In this document: one piece after another, positions 9,264 through 17,832 of the stretch
Layout: the number at the start of each line of letters is the position of its first letter
Position numbering within the stretch: position 1 is the stretch's first letter
NCBI GenBank assembly: GCA_902762325.1
Contig: CACWNV010000033.1
Coordinates: forward strand, 1-49,852
Length of the DNA: 49,852 nucleotides
Direction of reading: 5' to 3'
Source: an uncultured Prevotellaceae bacterium
GTDB taxonomy: Bacteria > Bacteroidota > Bacteroidia > Bacteroidales > Bacteroidaceae
Position numbers and translations under genes: made by a program
Notes under the pieces: generated by a model
Databases searched by the model: none
What the model was told of the DNA's origin: nothing
The model's input: the letters and a program-made list of their open reading frames with translations, nothing else

Positions 9264-9308
9264 CCCCTCTCCCCCTCGGAGAGGGGTTCGGGGGTGAGGC
9301 TTTTTTTT
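9264..9308. terminator. GC-rich hairpin with T8 tract, possible bidirectional terminator
   Basis: Arms CCCCTCTCC (9264-9272) and GGAGAGGGG (9278-9286) form a 9-bp stem with a 5-nt loop, followed on the plus strand by TTCGGGGGTGAGGC and eight T. On the minus strand a shorter T run (CTTTTTAAG) follows about 8 nt after the stem. It lies immediately after the stop codon of the minus-strand gene at 9307, the end of the GH76 operon. The T tracts are not flush with the stem, so termination is plausible, not certain. Confidence 0.45.
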
Positions 9309-11316
9309 ATTTCAAAAACTCTACGGTTCGTTGGGGTGAATACAGTTCCCACAATGATGCTATCACCCAACCTGGTGCAAAGATGTCATTATAGAATCCC
9401 TTGCCATTGCGTCCGTAATCCCAATGAGTATGTTGAACGACTTCAGGGTTATAGCCGGGGACACCGATGCCGCACAGACGCTGCTCGGTGGGCAACAGCT
9501 GGCAGAGAGATGAATTGATGACATCGTGCATCAATAGGAAACGGTGCTCACCCGTCTGAGCGGCAAGCCACTTGGCAATATGCGCCAACTCGAACACGAA
9601 TACGTCGATATGATTATTCTCTACCGACACATTACTCCAGCCACGGCTCTTGAACCCTAAGTCGCCTAACATCTGTCCTTGTGCAAACGGCACATCCCAA
9701 AGATAATACCACGACAAGGCGAAATAGGCTGCCTGCTGGCACAATTGGATGTAATGCTGTCTTTGCTTTCCCTTACTTACCATTGCCAGGTAATAAGTGG
9801 CTGTCACGGCACTGATTGCCGCTTCCTTATCCTCACAATTAGCATCGAGCGTGGAAGAGAAATAGTCGCTCTTCGAGATAATGTTCTTTTCCAGGTAATC
9901 AACGGTTTGTTGGGCCGCTTTCAGGTAACGCTTGTCTCCGAAGTATTTGTATGCCATGACCAATGTCGATGTCGCACTGGGAGTAGATCCGCCCGTAGCA
10001 TCCACGTCACTATGATCATCCCGATATTTGCGCGGGAAATGCCCGTCGGCTTTCAGCAATTCCAACATACTGTTCATCAACGTGCGCATCTTCATTTCCC
10101 ATTCCTTGTGTTGACGACCTTGCCGTTTCTCATAAGCAAGGTAGTGAAGCACGGCATACACCGCTTCCGACTGCTCACGGATGCTATGTACGATGTCGGC
10201 ATCAGCAGGGATGCCATTCGCTATGTGCATCTCTTCCTTGAAATAGCCCTTGGCGGTAAAGCCGTGTTGAAGCCAGCTGTCGTAAATTGCCTGTCCCATC
10301 TCCACCAGCCTCTGGTCACCCGTCTGCTCACCGTATTCCAGTGCATTGAAGGCATTCAGCAGTACTCTTCCGCAAAAACCGAGTTGCACGTGGTCGGAAG
10401 GAAGGCAGTCGTCACAACGGATGCTCAGGCCCGAATGGTATTTCAGCGCATATTTGTCGACATACGACTTGCGGAAATAATTCGCCAACTGCTCTTTCAC
10501 TTTTGCCGGTGAATAGAGAGGTTTCAGCGGAATGGGCTGAAGGCGGTCGACGGCATATTGCCATGTCTCTGCCACAAACTGACCATAGTCGGTTGCCTTG
10601 CCTTCACGTAAGAGCCACACCAGCGTGATGCTTTCGCCTTTGTCCAGACGGGCAAAGGTTGTGATGGGGTTCACCAGTGTCAACTTACGGATATAGCGTC
10701 TGGGTGTCTCTACGTAGGGATAGCCAAAAGTAAGCGATGCACGGTCGGCCTCGTTGTCAAAGCCTAAATAACCCAATGAAGTACGTCCACCCAAAATCAC
10801 TTCTCCTTCTTGATGGGTTGTCAATGCCTCTGCTGGCTGGTTCAATTGTCGCATCACGGTCAATGTCCGTCCCGACTTCGCATCGAAGACACCTGTCAGA
10901 GGGGAAGACAAACGGTCTTCACGGAAGTTCCAGCTCTTGGATGTATGGAACGAGGGGGCTGAATCGGGCGAACGGAGATTCTTATGATACCAGAATCCTG
11001 GCAGATAGAAGTCGCAGTCGTCTGTGGCGAATACGGTCTTAGCACGTATGCCAAGGTTGAAATATACTCTCTCTTCGGCTTTCAGTTGAACGGTCAACTT
11101 GCATACATCTCCCTCTTGGGTTGCCACTTGCGTGATTACCAGGGGCAGACGTTTGGTTGCCTTCAACTGCCCTCCGTCTTGAGTCAGCTGAAAGGTGACG
11201 GCAGGATTGCCGGGTTGTTTCAGACGAAGCGTATATTCAGCATCCAACGCACTCACCTCCGTTGTAATGCCAAGGAGGAGCGTGCAAATGATTAGTTTAA
11301 TAATTCTTTTTATCAT
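9307..11316 (-). CDS. Exported protein, predicted alpha/alpha-toroid, possible unclassified glycosidase
   Basis: A 669-residue exported protein (signal about 1-23, cut near VSALDA). Residues about 25-255 look beta-rich (VYFNLGIRAKTVF, FYLPGFWYHKN, RTLTVMRQLNQ), like the N-terminal sandwich of several glycosidase clans. Residues about 265-660 are regularly spaced helices with recurring aromatic/acidic turns (GYFKEEMHIANG, YRDDHSDVDATGGSTPSATSTLVMAYKYF is the clearest region, near 435-465). This resembles the (alpha/alpha)6 toroids of many glycosidases and lyases, but I do not recognise a named family. Acid-rich turns such as KYRDDHSDVDATGG and GNGKGFYNDIFAPGW could hold an active site. It is the last gene of the GH76-GH43 operon, 24 bp behind the GH43 gene, which supports a role in glycan breakdown. 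Confidence 0.6.
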   Translation of the reverse strand: MIKRIIKLIICTLLLGITTEVSALDAEYTLRLKQPGNPAVTFQLTQDGGQLKATKRLPLVITQVATQEGDVCKLTVQLKAEERVYFNLGIRAKTVFATDDCDFYLPGFWYHKNLRSPDSAPSFHTSKSWNFREDRLSSPLTGVFDAKSGRTLTVMRQLNQPAEALTTHQEGEVILGGRTSLGYLGFDNEADRASLTFGYPYVETPRRYIRKLTLVNPITTFARLDKGESITLVWLLREGKATDYGQFVAETWQYAVDRLQPIPLKPLYSPAKVKEQLANYFRKSYVDKYALKYHSGLSIRCDDCLPSDHVQLGFCGRVLLNAFNALEYGEQTGDQRLVEMGQAIYDSWLQHGFTAKGYFKEEMHIANGIPADADIVHSIREQSEAVYAVLHYLAYEKRQGRQHKEWEMKMRTLMNSMLELLKADGHFPRKYRDDHSDVDATGGSTPSATSTLVMAYKYFGDKRYLKAAQQTVDYLEKNIISKSDYFSSTLDANCEDKEAAISAVTATYYLAMVSKGKQRQHYIQLCQQAAYFALSWYYLWDVPFAQGQMLGDLGFKSRGWSNVSVENNHIDVFVFELAHIAKWLAAQTGEHRFLLMHDVINSSLCQLLPTEQRLCGIGVPGYNPEVVQHTHWDYGRNGKGFYNDIFAPGWVIASLWELYSPQRTVEFLK

Positions 11317-11340
11317 GATGAAGTGATATTTGTTTGTTTC

Positions 11341-12309
11341 CTAAAATTTAGTACGTTTCACACCTTCTTTCGTGATTCTGACGGGACGGATCAATCCCGA
11401 CTCATCAAACTCAAGTCTGTCAATGCACGTCACTCGTGAGTTGGCTTCCTTTTCTCCCAGAGGACGGCGGTGATAGACAATATACCAGTTGCCCTTGCGG
11501 TCTTTGATGACAGAATGATGACCGGCACCTGTTGCAACATTGGGGTCTTGCTCCAATATCTTCCCTATCCGATGAAACGGACCTAATGGAGAGTCGCTGA
11601 TGGCATAGCTCACACTATAGTCAGGTTGTCCCCATCCTCCTTCACTCCACATGAAGTAATACTTTCCGTTGTGCTTTAGCATGAAGGGACCTTCCACATA
11701 GTGTTCGGGTGTTACCTCTTTGTAAGTATCGCCATCTTTAAACGGTACGATGCTCAGCAAGTCGTCCGACAGACGCACCACATTGCAATGTCCCCAGCCA
11801 CCATAATACATATAATATTGTCCGTCGTCATCGCGGAAGACGTATTGGTCGATAGGCTGCGCTCCATTGATAATATTTGAGATAAGCGGTTTTCCCAAGG
11901 CATCATGATAGGGACCCTGCGGCTTCTTGCTGACCGCCACGCCGATACCACCCACTTCGCCCTCGTGTACATCGTTGGCAGAGAAGAACAGATAGTATTG
12001 CTTGTCTTTCTTCACGACGGCTGGAGCCCACATGGCGCGTCGTGCCCAACTCACTCGCTCGTTGGTCAACACCCGAGGATGCTTCTTCCATTTCACTAAG
12101 TCCTTCGACGAGAAGGCATCGAAGTACAGTTGTTCGTCGTATGGCGCTGAATAGGTGGGGAACACCCAGCAACGCCCGTCCATCACCACTGCTTCGGGGT
12201 CGGCATACCACCCAGGAAAGATGGGGTTACCGCTCTGGTTCTTCTGGGCGCAAACAACGACGGTCACGCCAAACAGCATAGTTAAGAATAGGAGATAATG
12301 TCTTTTCAT
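11341..12309 (-). CDS. Secreted GH43 glycosidase (arabinofuranosidase/galactofuranosidase type)
   Basis: A 322-residue exported GH43 enzyme filling the whole mature protein. The catalytic triad is seen as Asp37 (GWYADPEA), Asp154 (QPIDQYVF) and Glu206 (YVEGPFML). The signal peptide is about residues 1-21. The GRCWVFPTYSAPYDEQ stretch after the first Asp is characteristic of a GH43 subgroup I cannot number with certainty; furanosidase activity (L-arabinofuranose or D-galactofuranose) is the leading guess. The frame is open up to 12396, but the ATG at 12309 overlaps the stop of the upstream GH76 gene as ATGA, which fixes the start by translational coupling and gives a normal leader. Next to a GH76 enzyme, it would remove furanose branches. 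Confidence 0.87.
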   Translation of the reverse strand: MKRHYLLFLTMLFGVTVVVCAQKNQSGNPIFPGWYADPEAVVMDGRCWVFPTYSAPYDEQLYFDAFSSKDLVKWKKHPRVLTNERVSWARRAMWAPAVVKKDKQYYLFFSANDVHEGEVGGIGVAVSKKPQGPYHDALGKPLISNIINGAQPIDQYVFRDDDGQYYMYYGGWGHCNVVRLSDDLLSIVPFKDGDTYKEVTPEHYVEGPFMLKHNGKYYFMWSEGGWGQPDYSVSYAISDSPLGPFHRIGKILEQDPNVATGAGHHSVIKDRKGNWYIVYHRRPLGEKEANSRVTCIDRLEFDESGLIRPVRITKEGVKRTKF

Positions 12310-14693
12310 TTCATCACTAAGTATTTCTTTTGTCTGTGAATATAGATTCCGCTCGTCAGAGGCTGCTTCATGTTCAAGCCATTCAGCAGATACCACGAGT
12401 CGTCATTGTCGGTCCGTTCAAAAGGGATGTAGCCCGCCGATGAAGATTCTGCGTGAGATTCAATCATCAGCTTATCGATATAAGGTGCCCAGTTGGTGTC
12501 ATTGCCCAGGACAATGGTGTTGGTGCCAGCCTTCAGCGTCACGGTCATCGTCTTCGTCTGTGCGGTTGAGGCCTGCCATCCTCCAGTAGACAGATAGGTG
12601 TCCGTCATCTTGCTTCCACTATTCACCCTGACATACATCTGCCGGTTCTGGTTTGTGAAATAGACGATGCTCAAGTCGTATTTCCCGGCATTCGGGGCAT
12701 CATACTTGAGTGTCAGCGTATTGTTGCTGCCGTTTCCTATATAGTTAACATATTGTCTGCCCGATGCGTCTTCGTCTTTGGCTATGGCAGCTTGTCCGGC
12801 GGTGGTGCCATATTCAGCCTCCAGGACATCAGGGACATCCCCTAAATACATCAGCTCAATCTTCTCTATCTGCGGCAGGGCAGGGTCGCTGCTGAAGCTC
12901 AAGTTGTTGTCGCCTTCAAACAAAGTGGCAAACAAGGGTATCTGGTTGGTGTGGCCGGCGGATGACGGATAAACGGTCAGGGCAGCATCGGCCTGGTTGA
13001 CCGTCAGATAGACGTTGCGCTTCTCTTCCTGACGGTAGAAGACGATGATTTTGTAGTGTCCGCTCTTCGTTGCATGGTAAGAGAAAGTCATTTTCCTGTT
13101 TCCTTCTTTCGTCGCACTTGAGGCAGGCAGCGTCTCTTTCCATTGCTGTCCTTCAGCCCATTGTGTCTCCAATGGCACGCCGTATGCAGCCGTCAATGCC
13201 GTGGAAGCACCGAAGGCAGAACTCGAAGCACTGTAGTCGACATTTCCATACGTCATGTCCTCCTTGGCTTTTGTCAGCCAGGCGGAATGTCCGAAGGATA
13301 GTGAGTTCATGTTATTGTAGGCATGGAACGCATTCTTGACAATCCAGTCCTGCGTGTTGGCATCCGAGAACTCCCGTGCATAGAGTCCGGCATAGCGCAT
13401 CAGGATTCCCTTGAAGCCTTGGAAATCGCCATCGGCATTCTGGCAGACATGCACCACTCCAAATTCATTGCACAGGTTTTTCTTGGCATAGCTGACGATG
13501 CGGTCGGCATCTTGTTTGTATTGTGCATCTCCATAGTGGCGATACAAAAGCACCGCTGCTCCCAGCATGGTACCTTGATTGTAGGTGGAAGCCCATTTGT
13601 TGCAATTTGTCACGCTGACATTGTCGGGGTCGAACACCACGCTGTCATAGACCTGCCCCGTTGTTTCCACGTAGAGATACTTGCGCTGGTTGTCATAAAG
13701 CTCTTTGGCTTTCTCATAGTAGCTCTCATCACCCGTACCGGCGGCGATATAGCATGCCGCCACTTCAGCCGGTCCGTTGATGCATGAGTTGGCACCGTTG
13801 CGGTTGCCCGTGTGCTCAGCCCATCTCAGCAGCCCCACATAGCCTAAGTAGGCTCGTTGCCAGATCAGGTCGAAGTTGCGCTTGGCATCATTCAGATAAC
13901 TCAGCTTTCCCGTCAGGTGATAGGCACGGGCGGCTGCAATGATGAGCCACATCACATCGTCGTTGAAGTCATAGCCAAACCAGTCGTAGCCTCCCACGAC
14001 GGTTCCGCCATTCCAAGTCGTTCCCACATGATAGCGCATATAGTTGTAGCATGCCTCAAACACATTCAGGAAAGTGCGGTCGCCCGTGGCTTCATAGCAG
14101 TCGAGAACGGCTTCGAGCGTCTCTGCCTCTCCCCAGCTGCCATTGACGAAGGTGCGATAGCCGCTGCCTTTGTCTTGCATATACTGATGGAGGAAGCCGT
14201 CTGTCATCCTCTGACGTGCCCTCGTGTCAAATGTCCGCTGAGGCTCCACCTCCACGAAATACCATGTCTGTGCATTGTTCCCCACCTGTGGCTGACGTCC
14301 GTCCACCGTGCTGATGACGCGCAGGTACTTCCCCTGTCTAAGCAGATAGGCATTGGTGCTCTCATCCACCGCCTCCAGTGTCCATGCACTGGGCTGACTT
14401 CTCTGCGACACGGCAATGTTGCCGGCATCCATGTATTTGCCGGTATAGACATTTCTCAAGGCAATGTCTCCACCGCCGGCATCCACCACCTCCCATTGCT
14501 GGGCAGGCACGTTTGTTTCAGTCCACACCACGACAGGGGCTTTCTCTGCCAGTGATGCATTTTCGACAAAAAGCGATTTGGTGTCATTGCCATCGGGTAC
14601 GATGCGATAGGTCTTTCCTATCTCTACTGCTGCATCTGCCATCTGGCAAAGCAACAGAAAACTCAGACCGAGAAGCAACTTCTTTCTTTCCAT
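12306..14693 (-). CDS. Secreted GH76 alpha-1,6-mannanase-like enzyme with beta-trefoil and CBM-like domains
   Basis: A 795-residue modular enzyme. In order: signal peptide (about 1-21), ricin-type beta-trefoil (about 24-150, QQWEVVDAGGGDIAL, NAYLLRQGKYLRV), GH76 (alpha/alpha)6 toroid (about 155-520), two beta-sandwich modules (about 525-640 and 645-765, the second CBM6/35-like, starting VLEAEYG), and a T9SS-like tail ending SGIYIHRQKKYLVMK. The consecutive catalytic Asp pair of GH76 is visible at 245-246 (YDFNDDVMW). GH76 members hydrolyse alpha-1,6-mannan backbones of fungal or actinobacterial glycans. First gene of the operon, behind a -7 box at 14723-14730, and overlapping the next gene by ATGA. 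Confidence 0.88.
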   Translation of the reverse strand: MERKKLLLGLSFLLLCQMADAAVEIGKTYRIVPDGNDTKSLFVENASLAEKAPVVVWTETNVPAQQWEVVDAGGGDIALRNVYTGKYMDAGNIAVSQRSQPSAWTLEAVDESTNAYLLRQGKYLRVISTVDGRQPQVGNNAQTWYFVEVEPQRTFDTRARQRMTDGFLHQYMQDKGSGYRTFVNGSWGEAETLEAVLDCYEATGDRTFLNVFEACYNYMRYHVGTTWNGGTVVGGYDWFGYDFNDDVMWLIIAAARAYHLTGKLSYLNDAKRNFDLIWQRAYLGYVGLLRWAEHTGNRNGANSCINGPAEVAACYIAAGTGDESYYEKAKELYDNQRKYLYVETTGQVYDSVVFDPDNVSVTNCNKWASTYNQGTMLGAAVLLYRHYGDAQYKQDADRIVSYAKKNLCNEFGVVHVCQNADGDFQGFKGILMRYAGLYAREFSDANTQDWIVKNAFHAYNNMNSLSFGHSAWLTKAKEDMTYGNVDYSASSSAFGASTALTAAYGVPLETQWAEGQQWKETLPASSATKEGNRKMTFSYHATKSGHYKIIVFYRQEEKRNVYLTVNQADAALTVYPSSAGHTNQIPLFATLFEGDNNLSFSSDPALPQIEKIELMYLGDVPDVLEAEYGTTAGQAAIAKDEDASGRQYVNYIGNGSNNTLTLKYDAPNAGKYDLSIVYFTNQNRQMYVRVNSGSKMTDTYLSTGGWQASTAQTKTMTVTLKAGTNTIVLGNDTNWAPYIDKLMIESHAESSSAGYIPFERTDNDDSWYLLNGLNMKQPLTSGIYIHRQKKYLVMK

Positions 14694-14722
14694 TCAGCTA
14701 AAATATTTAGTTTATACAACCA

Positions 14723-14730
14723 CAAAATTA
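14723..14730 (-). promoter_or_regulatory. -7 promoter box for GH76 operon (TAATTTTG)
   Basis: The minus strand reads TAATTTTG about 30 bp upstream of the GH76 start. It is the same box sequence as that before susC, which would fit shared regulation. The interval 14694-14993 separates this operon from the divergent CotH-like gene and otherwise holds only AT-rich sequence with promoter boxes for both directions. Confidence 0.5.
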
Positions 14731-14964
14731 ATAAATTCCCGTTTTCTTCGTAGATAAAACTTTAAATGTATCATTTATATTTTCAAGTCAAAAACACAAC
14801 GACTTAATAACCAACCATTTACAAAATGAAATTTTTATATTTGTATAAAGAAAATATTCCCCTGATACTTGCCTTTTGGTGCTTTCTTTCCCATTTTTGT
14901 GCAAAAGAGGTTTTACTTTGGAAAGAAACAACGGGTTATCATTTCACAAATGGAAAAAAACAAG

Positions 14965-14972
14965 TAAATTTG
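14965..14972 (+). promoter_or_regulatory. -7 promoter box for CotH-like gene (TAAATTTG)
   Basis: A TAnnTTTG match ends 21 bp before the ATG at 14994, implying a very short leader. A second match, TATATTTG at 14836-14843, could be an alternative start site about 150 bp upstream. Confidence 0.5.
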
Positions 14973-14993
14973 CACAGATTCATTTACTAAGAT

Positions 14994-17234
14994 ATGAAAA
15001 GACAAACGAAAGTCGCACTATGCCTGTTGGCACTCCTGTTGCTGCCTTGTAGCACGGAGATGGTTTTTGCCCAGCAGAGCGACAACTACCGCAACCGGCT
15101 GCGCAATGCCCACGTGAAAGTGGAAGAGACCAACCTGCCCATCGTGTTCATCAACGTGGGGGGGAAGACGATACTACGCAATGACTACATTGCCGCCAAG
15201 ATGAAAATCATCCACAATGGCAACGGGCAGAAAAACCATGCCGACACCGTTGCCTATCCCGGACAGCATATCGACTATGAGGGATGGATAGCGCTGAAAT
15301 ACCGCGGCAACTCTTCCTTCGACCAGTCTGACAAGAAGCCCTATAGCTTCCGCACGCTGGAAAGCAATGTGCTGCCCGATTATGGCGGACAGAAGAAGAA
15401 GGTGAAGATACTCGGTATGCCCAAAGACAACAAATGGGCGCTGATTGCTCCCTGGTGCGACGAGACAATGTTTCGTGACGTGTTGTCGTTCGAGCTGGCT
15501 CGCCCTTGGTTCGACTGGGTTCCTCGTGCCCAGATGTGCGAGGTCTTCCTCGACGGCACCTACTATGGCGTATTTGCCTTGTCGGAAATGGTGTCTAAAG
15601 GAAAGAACCGCCTTAACCTGAGCGAACCGGGGGAAGTGGAGGGCGACCTCACGGGCGACTATCATGTGAGCATCGATCATGGCTACGACCCTCATTTCAC
15701 ATCACGTTACCGCCCTTGGCAGTCGCTCGATGGAAGCAGGATCGCATACGACCGTCAGGTTATCTATGAATATGCCGACCCCGACGACGATGAGTTTGCC
15801 GACTTGCCTTCAGGAACTCGCACGGCTCTCCATAATGAGGTGAACAAGATGGAGGAATCATTCATGGCAGACGACTGGAACAACCCCGACGGCGGCTATC
15901 GTCAGAAGATTGACGTGCAGTCGTTCATCGACTATATGCTTGCCACTGAGGTGTCCATGAACATCGACGGCTACCGTCTGAGCACTCATCTATACAAGCA
16001 CGGTGAGAAGCGAAGCGAAGCCGAAGGACTTGACCCGCGATGGAAGACCACCCTGTGGGACTTCAACTTGGCATGGGGCAACGGAAACTATTACGGTGGA
16101 CAGGATACCGACCGCTGGCAGTATGAGCTGAACCTCCATTACCAGTGGGACGATTTCTATGTGCCGTTCTACTGGTACCGGATGCTTCAAGACGAAAACT
16201 ATGTCGATGAACTGAAGCATCGGTGGCAGCAATATAGGCAGGGCAACCATTCCAACGGGCGCCTCATGCAGACCGTGGACTCCCTGGCGACGCTTCTGAA
16301 GAGTGGGGGAGCTGCCGAGCGTAACGAGATGGCTTGGGGCATCTTCAAGCGTGACTATATATGGCCTCTCTATTACTATGCCAGCAGCTACGACGATGCG
16401 GTGAACTACATGAAAGGATGGATTGGCAAACGACTCCAGTTCCTCGACCGCCATCTGCTTCCTCCGCGAGAAGTGGAGACCGAACCTATCGACATCGCAT
16501 CGGGATGGAATACCGACATCGTGGCAGAGTCGCTTCCTGCCAACAATTACACCACGGCAGCAGTGGACGGTTCCCAACGTACATTCTATGCTGAAGTGTT
16601 GAGAGGAAGCGGCGGACTGCCGACCAACCGACTCATCACATCGGGCAACGAGAACGCTACCTATCGGCTGTCACCCTACGATGGATTGAATGCCCTGACC
16701 CTGCGCCAGATTAATCAGTCGGGAACAATCGAGTTCGACTTCCCTGTGGAGACCACCGAGCTCTTCATCCTCGCTACGAGCGGTAATGGAGATGCTAACG
16801 TGAGGGTGCAGTTGCACTATGCCGACGGCACCACCGCAGACATGGGCAACTACACCATACGCGACTGGTCGGTAAGGACGGATGCCCTGCAAGGCAACGA
16901 AGCCGTTACTGCCCTTGGCAATGTGAGTCGCATCAACAATGCTTACGCCTCAGACAACCATTATTGCCTGTTCGACTTCTCTATCCCCGTTGACGACAAG
17001 CCTCTGCAATCGGTCTCTTTCACGTCCACCAATTATGCTTATGCCTCTGTGATGGCGGTGTCGGCTCTGAAGCCTTCGTCGACCGATGTGCAGGAGATAG
17101 CCGTCCACTCGTCTGCTCTCTCTCAGCCTGCCGCCATCTACAATATGGGCGGTATGCGTATCAATGAGATGAAACGCGGCATCAACATCGTTCGTATGTC
17201 GGATGGAACCGTCAGGAAGATAATCAAAAAATAA
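14994..17234 (+). CDS. Secreted CotH-kinase-family protein with T9SS-like tail
   Basis: A 746-residue exported protein (signal about 1-26, cut near VFAQ). Residues about 45-420 match the CotH kinase-like family: WIALKYRGNSSF, DKKPYSFRT, NKWALIAPWCDETMFRD, the conserved EVFLDGTYYGVFALSE and the late motif TTLWDFNLAWGN. Bacillus CotH is an atypical kinase for coat proteins; targets of the secreted Bacteroidota members are not known. The C-terminal part (about 500-710) looks like beta-sandwich modules (TTELFILATSGNG), followed by a tail ending RGINIVRMSDGTVRKIIKK that resembles the T9SS-like tails of neighbouring enzymes. It is transcribed divergently from the GH76 operon, and no partner gene follows it. 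Confidence 0.85.
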   Translation: MKRQTKVALCLLALLLLPCSTEMVFAQQSDNYRNRLRNAHVKVEETNLPIVFINVGGKTILRNDYIAAKMKIIHNGNGQKNHADTVAYPGQHIDYEGWIALKYRGNSSFDQSDKKPYSFRTLESNVLPDYGGQKKKVKILGMPKDNKWALIAPWCDETMFRDVLSFELARPWFDWVPRAQMCEVFLDGTYYGVFALSEMVSKGKNRLNLSEPGEVEGDLTGDYHVSIDHGYDPHFTSRYRPWQSLDGSRIAYDRQVIYEYADPDDDEFADLPSGTRTALHNEVNKMEESFMADDWNNPDGGYRQKIDVQSFIDYMLATEVSMNIDGYRLSTHLYKHGEKRSEAEGLDPRWKTTLWDFNLAWGNGNYYGGQDTDRWQYELNLHYQWDDFYVPFYWYRMLQDENYVDELKHRWQQYRQGNHSNGRLMQTVDSLATLLKSGGAAERNEMAWGIFKRDYIWPLYYYASSYDDAVNYMKGWIGKRLQFLDRHLLPPREVETEPIDIASGWNTDIVAESLPANNYTTAAVDGSQRTFYAEVLRGSGGLPTNRLITSGNENATYRLSPYDGLNALTLRQINQSGTIEFDFPVETTELFILATSGNGDANVRVQLHYADGTTADMGNYTIRDWSVRTDALQGNEAVTALGNVSRINNAYASDNHYCLFDFSIPVDDKPLQSVSFTSTNYAYASVMAVSALKPSSTDVQEIAVHSSALSQPAAIYNMGGMRINEMKRGINIVRMSDGTVRKIIKK

Positions 17235-17268
17235 AGGTATCCTCATTAAGGTTGTTCTGCTTGTTTTC

Positions 17269-17289
17269 TTTGTCAATAATATTGACAAA
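17269..17289 (+). terminator. AT-rich hairpin after CotH-like gene, possible weak terminator
   Basis: A perfect 9-bp inverted repeat (TTTGTCAAT / ATTGACAAA, 3-nt loop) lies 35 bp after the stop codon at 17234. It is AT-rich and lacks a following T tract, so a terminator role is weakly supported. Confidence 0.3.
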
Positions 17290-17339
17290 AACTTGTCAGG
17301 GAAAAGTGATGAAAGAGAAGTTAAATTATGTAAAAGACG

Positions 17340-17370
17340 ATTCTTCATTCATCATTCTTCATTCTTCATT
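17340..17370. repeat. ATTCTTC micro-repeat
   Basis: About four imperfect copies of ATTCTTC/ATTCATC in tandem directly before the 22-bp repeat array. Low-complexity intergenic DNA with no coding content. Confidence 0.6.
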
Positions 17371-17372
17371 TT

Positions 17373-17504
17373 GTGAAAGCATAGCTTTCGCACCGCGAAA
17401 CCTTAGCTTTGACCGCGCCAAAGGTCATGTTTCATCGCCTCAAACATAACCTTTCACACGACGAAACATAACCTTTGGCGCAGCGAAACCTTACCTTTCG
17501 CAAA
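17373..17504. repeat. Six contiguous 22-bp tandem units with internal dyads
   Basis: Six uninterrupted units of exactly 22 bp start at 17373, 17395, 17417, 17439, 17461 and 17483. Each follows the pattern of an AAA near the left edge (GCGAAAC or similar), a central CTTA/CATA, and a CTTTC/CTTTG near the right edge, so most units are partly self-complementary (GCGAAA against TTTCGC). Units differ by several bases. There are no spacers, and no reading frame across it looks real. It lies in the 675-bp gene-free gap between the CotH-like gene and the broken ATPase. Confidence 0.8.
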
Positions 17505-17506
17505 TT

Positions 17507-17544
17507 CAGATTTTGTAAACTGCCCGTTTACAGTTTAAAATCTG
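17507..17544. repeat. Long imperfect hairpin next to the 22-bp array
   Basis: Outer arms CAGATTTT (17507-17514) and AAAATCTG (17537-17544) flank inner arms GTAAAC (17515-17520) and GTTTAC (17526-17531), with a TGCCC loop and a 5-nt one-sided bulge. A further small hairpin, A6-TGGCG-T6, follows at 17583-17599. Confidence 0.55.
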
Positions 17545-17667
17545 CGTAACCATTTGTCAGTCAATACGTTACGAAAAACCTCAAAAAATGGCGTTTTTTC
17601 GACCGAGTGACCCTTTCGTTCGCGCAGATGCCCTTAATTTGGGGTCAAAATTCGAATTTTTTAGGAC

Positions 17668-17712
17668 ATTTCTTTTTCCCTTAGAGTTCTTATAGACCTA
17701 AGGGAAAGAAAT
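17668..17712. repeat. Hairpin with CCCTTAG/CTAAGGG arms
   Basis: The left arm around TTTCTTTTTCCCTTAG (17669-17684) pairs with CTAAGGGAAAGAAA (17698-17711), leaving a 2-nt bulge and a loop of about 13 nt. It has no coding context and could be a transcript end or part of the same repeat element as the upstream array. Confidence 0.5.
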
Positions 17713-17832
17713 CAGGAAGATGTTGACAAGTTTAAATTGTCAGAGGTGTGTCAACGCGTCAACCTCTTGTGTGTCCACACCATGTATCAATAAGAGTAGA
17801 AATGCGTGTGCGGTAAAAAAACTTTGTATTTG

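Noticed and set aside
9679-10512. 277-codon plus-strand frame opposite the toroid gene
   Set aside because: Antisense shadow of a clearly exported operon gene; composition is that of a reverse frame.
17373-17504. 22-bp array as a CRISPR array
   Set aside because: Units are contiguous with no spacers, units diverge, and there are no cas genes in the window.
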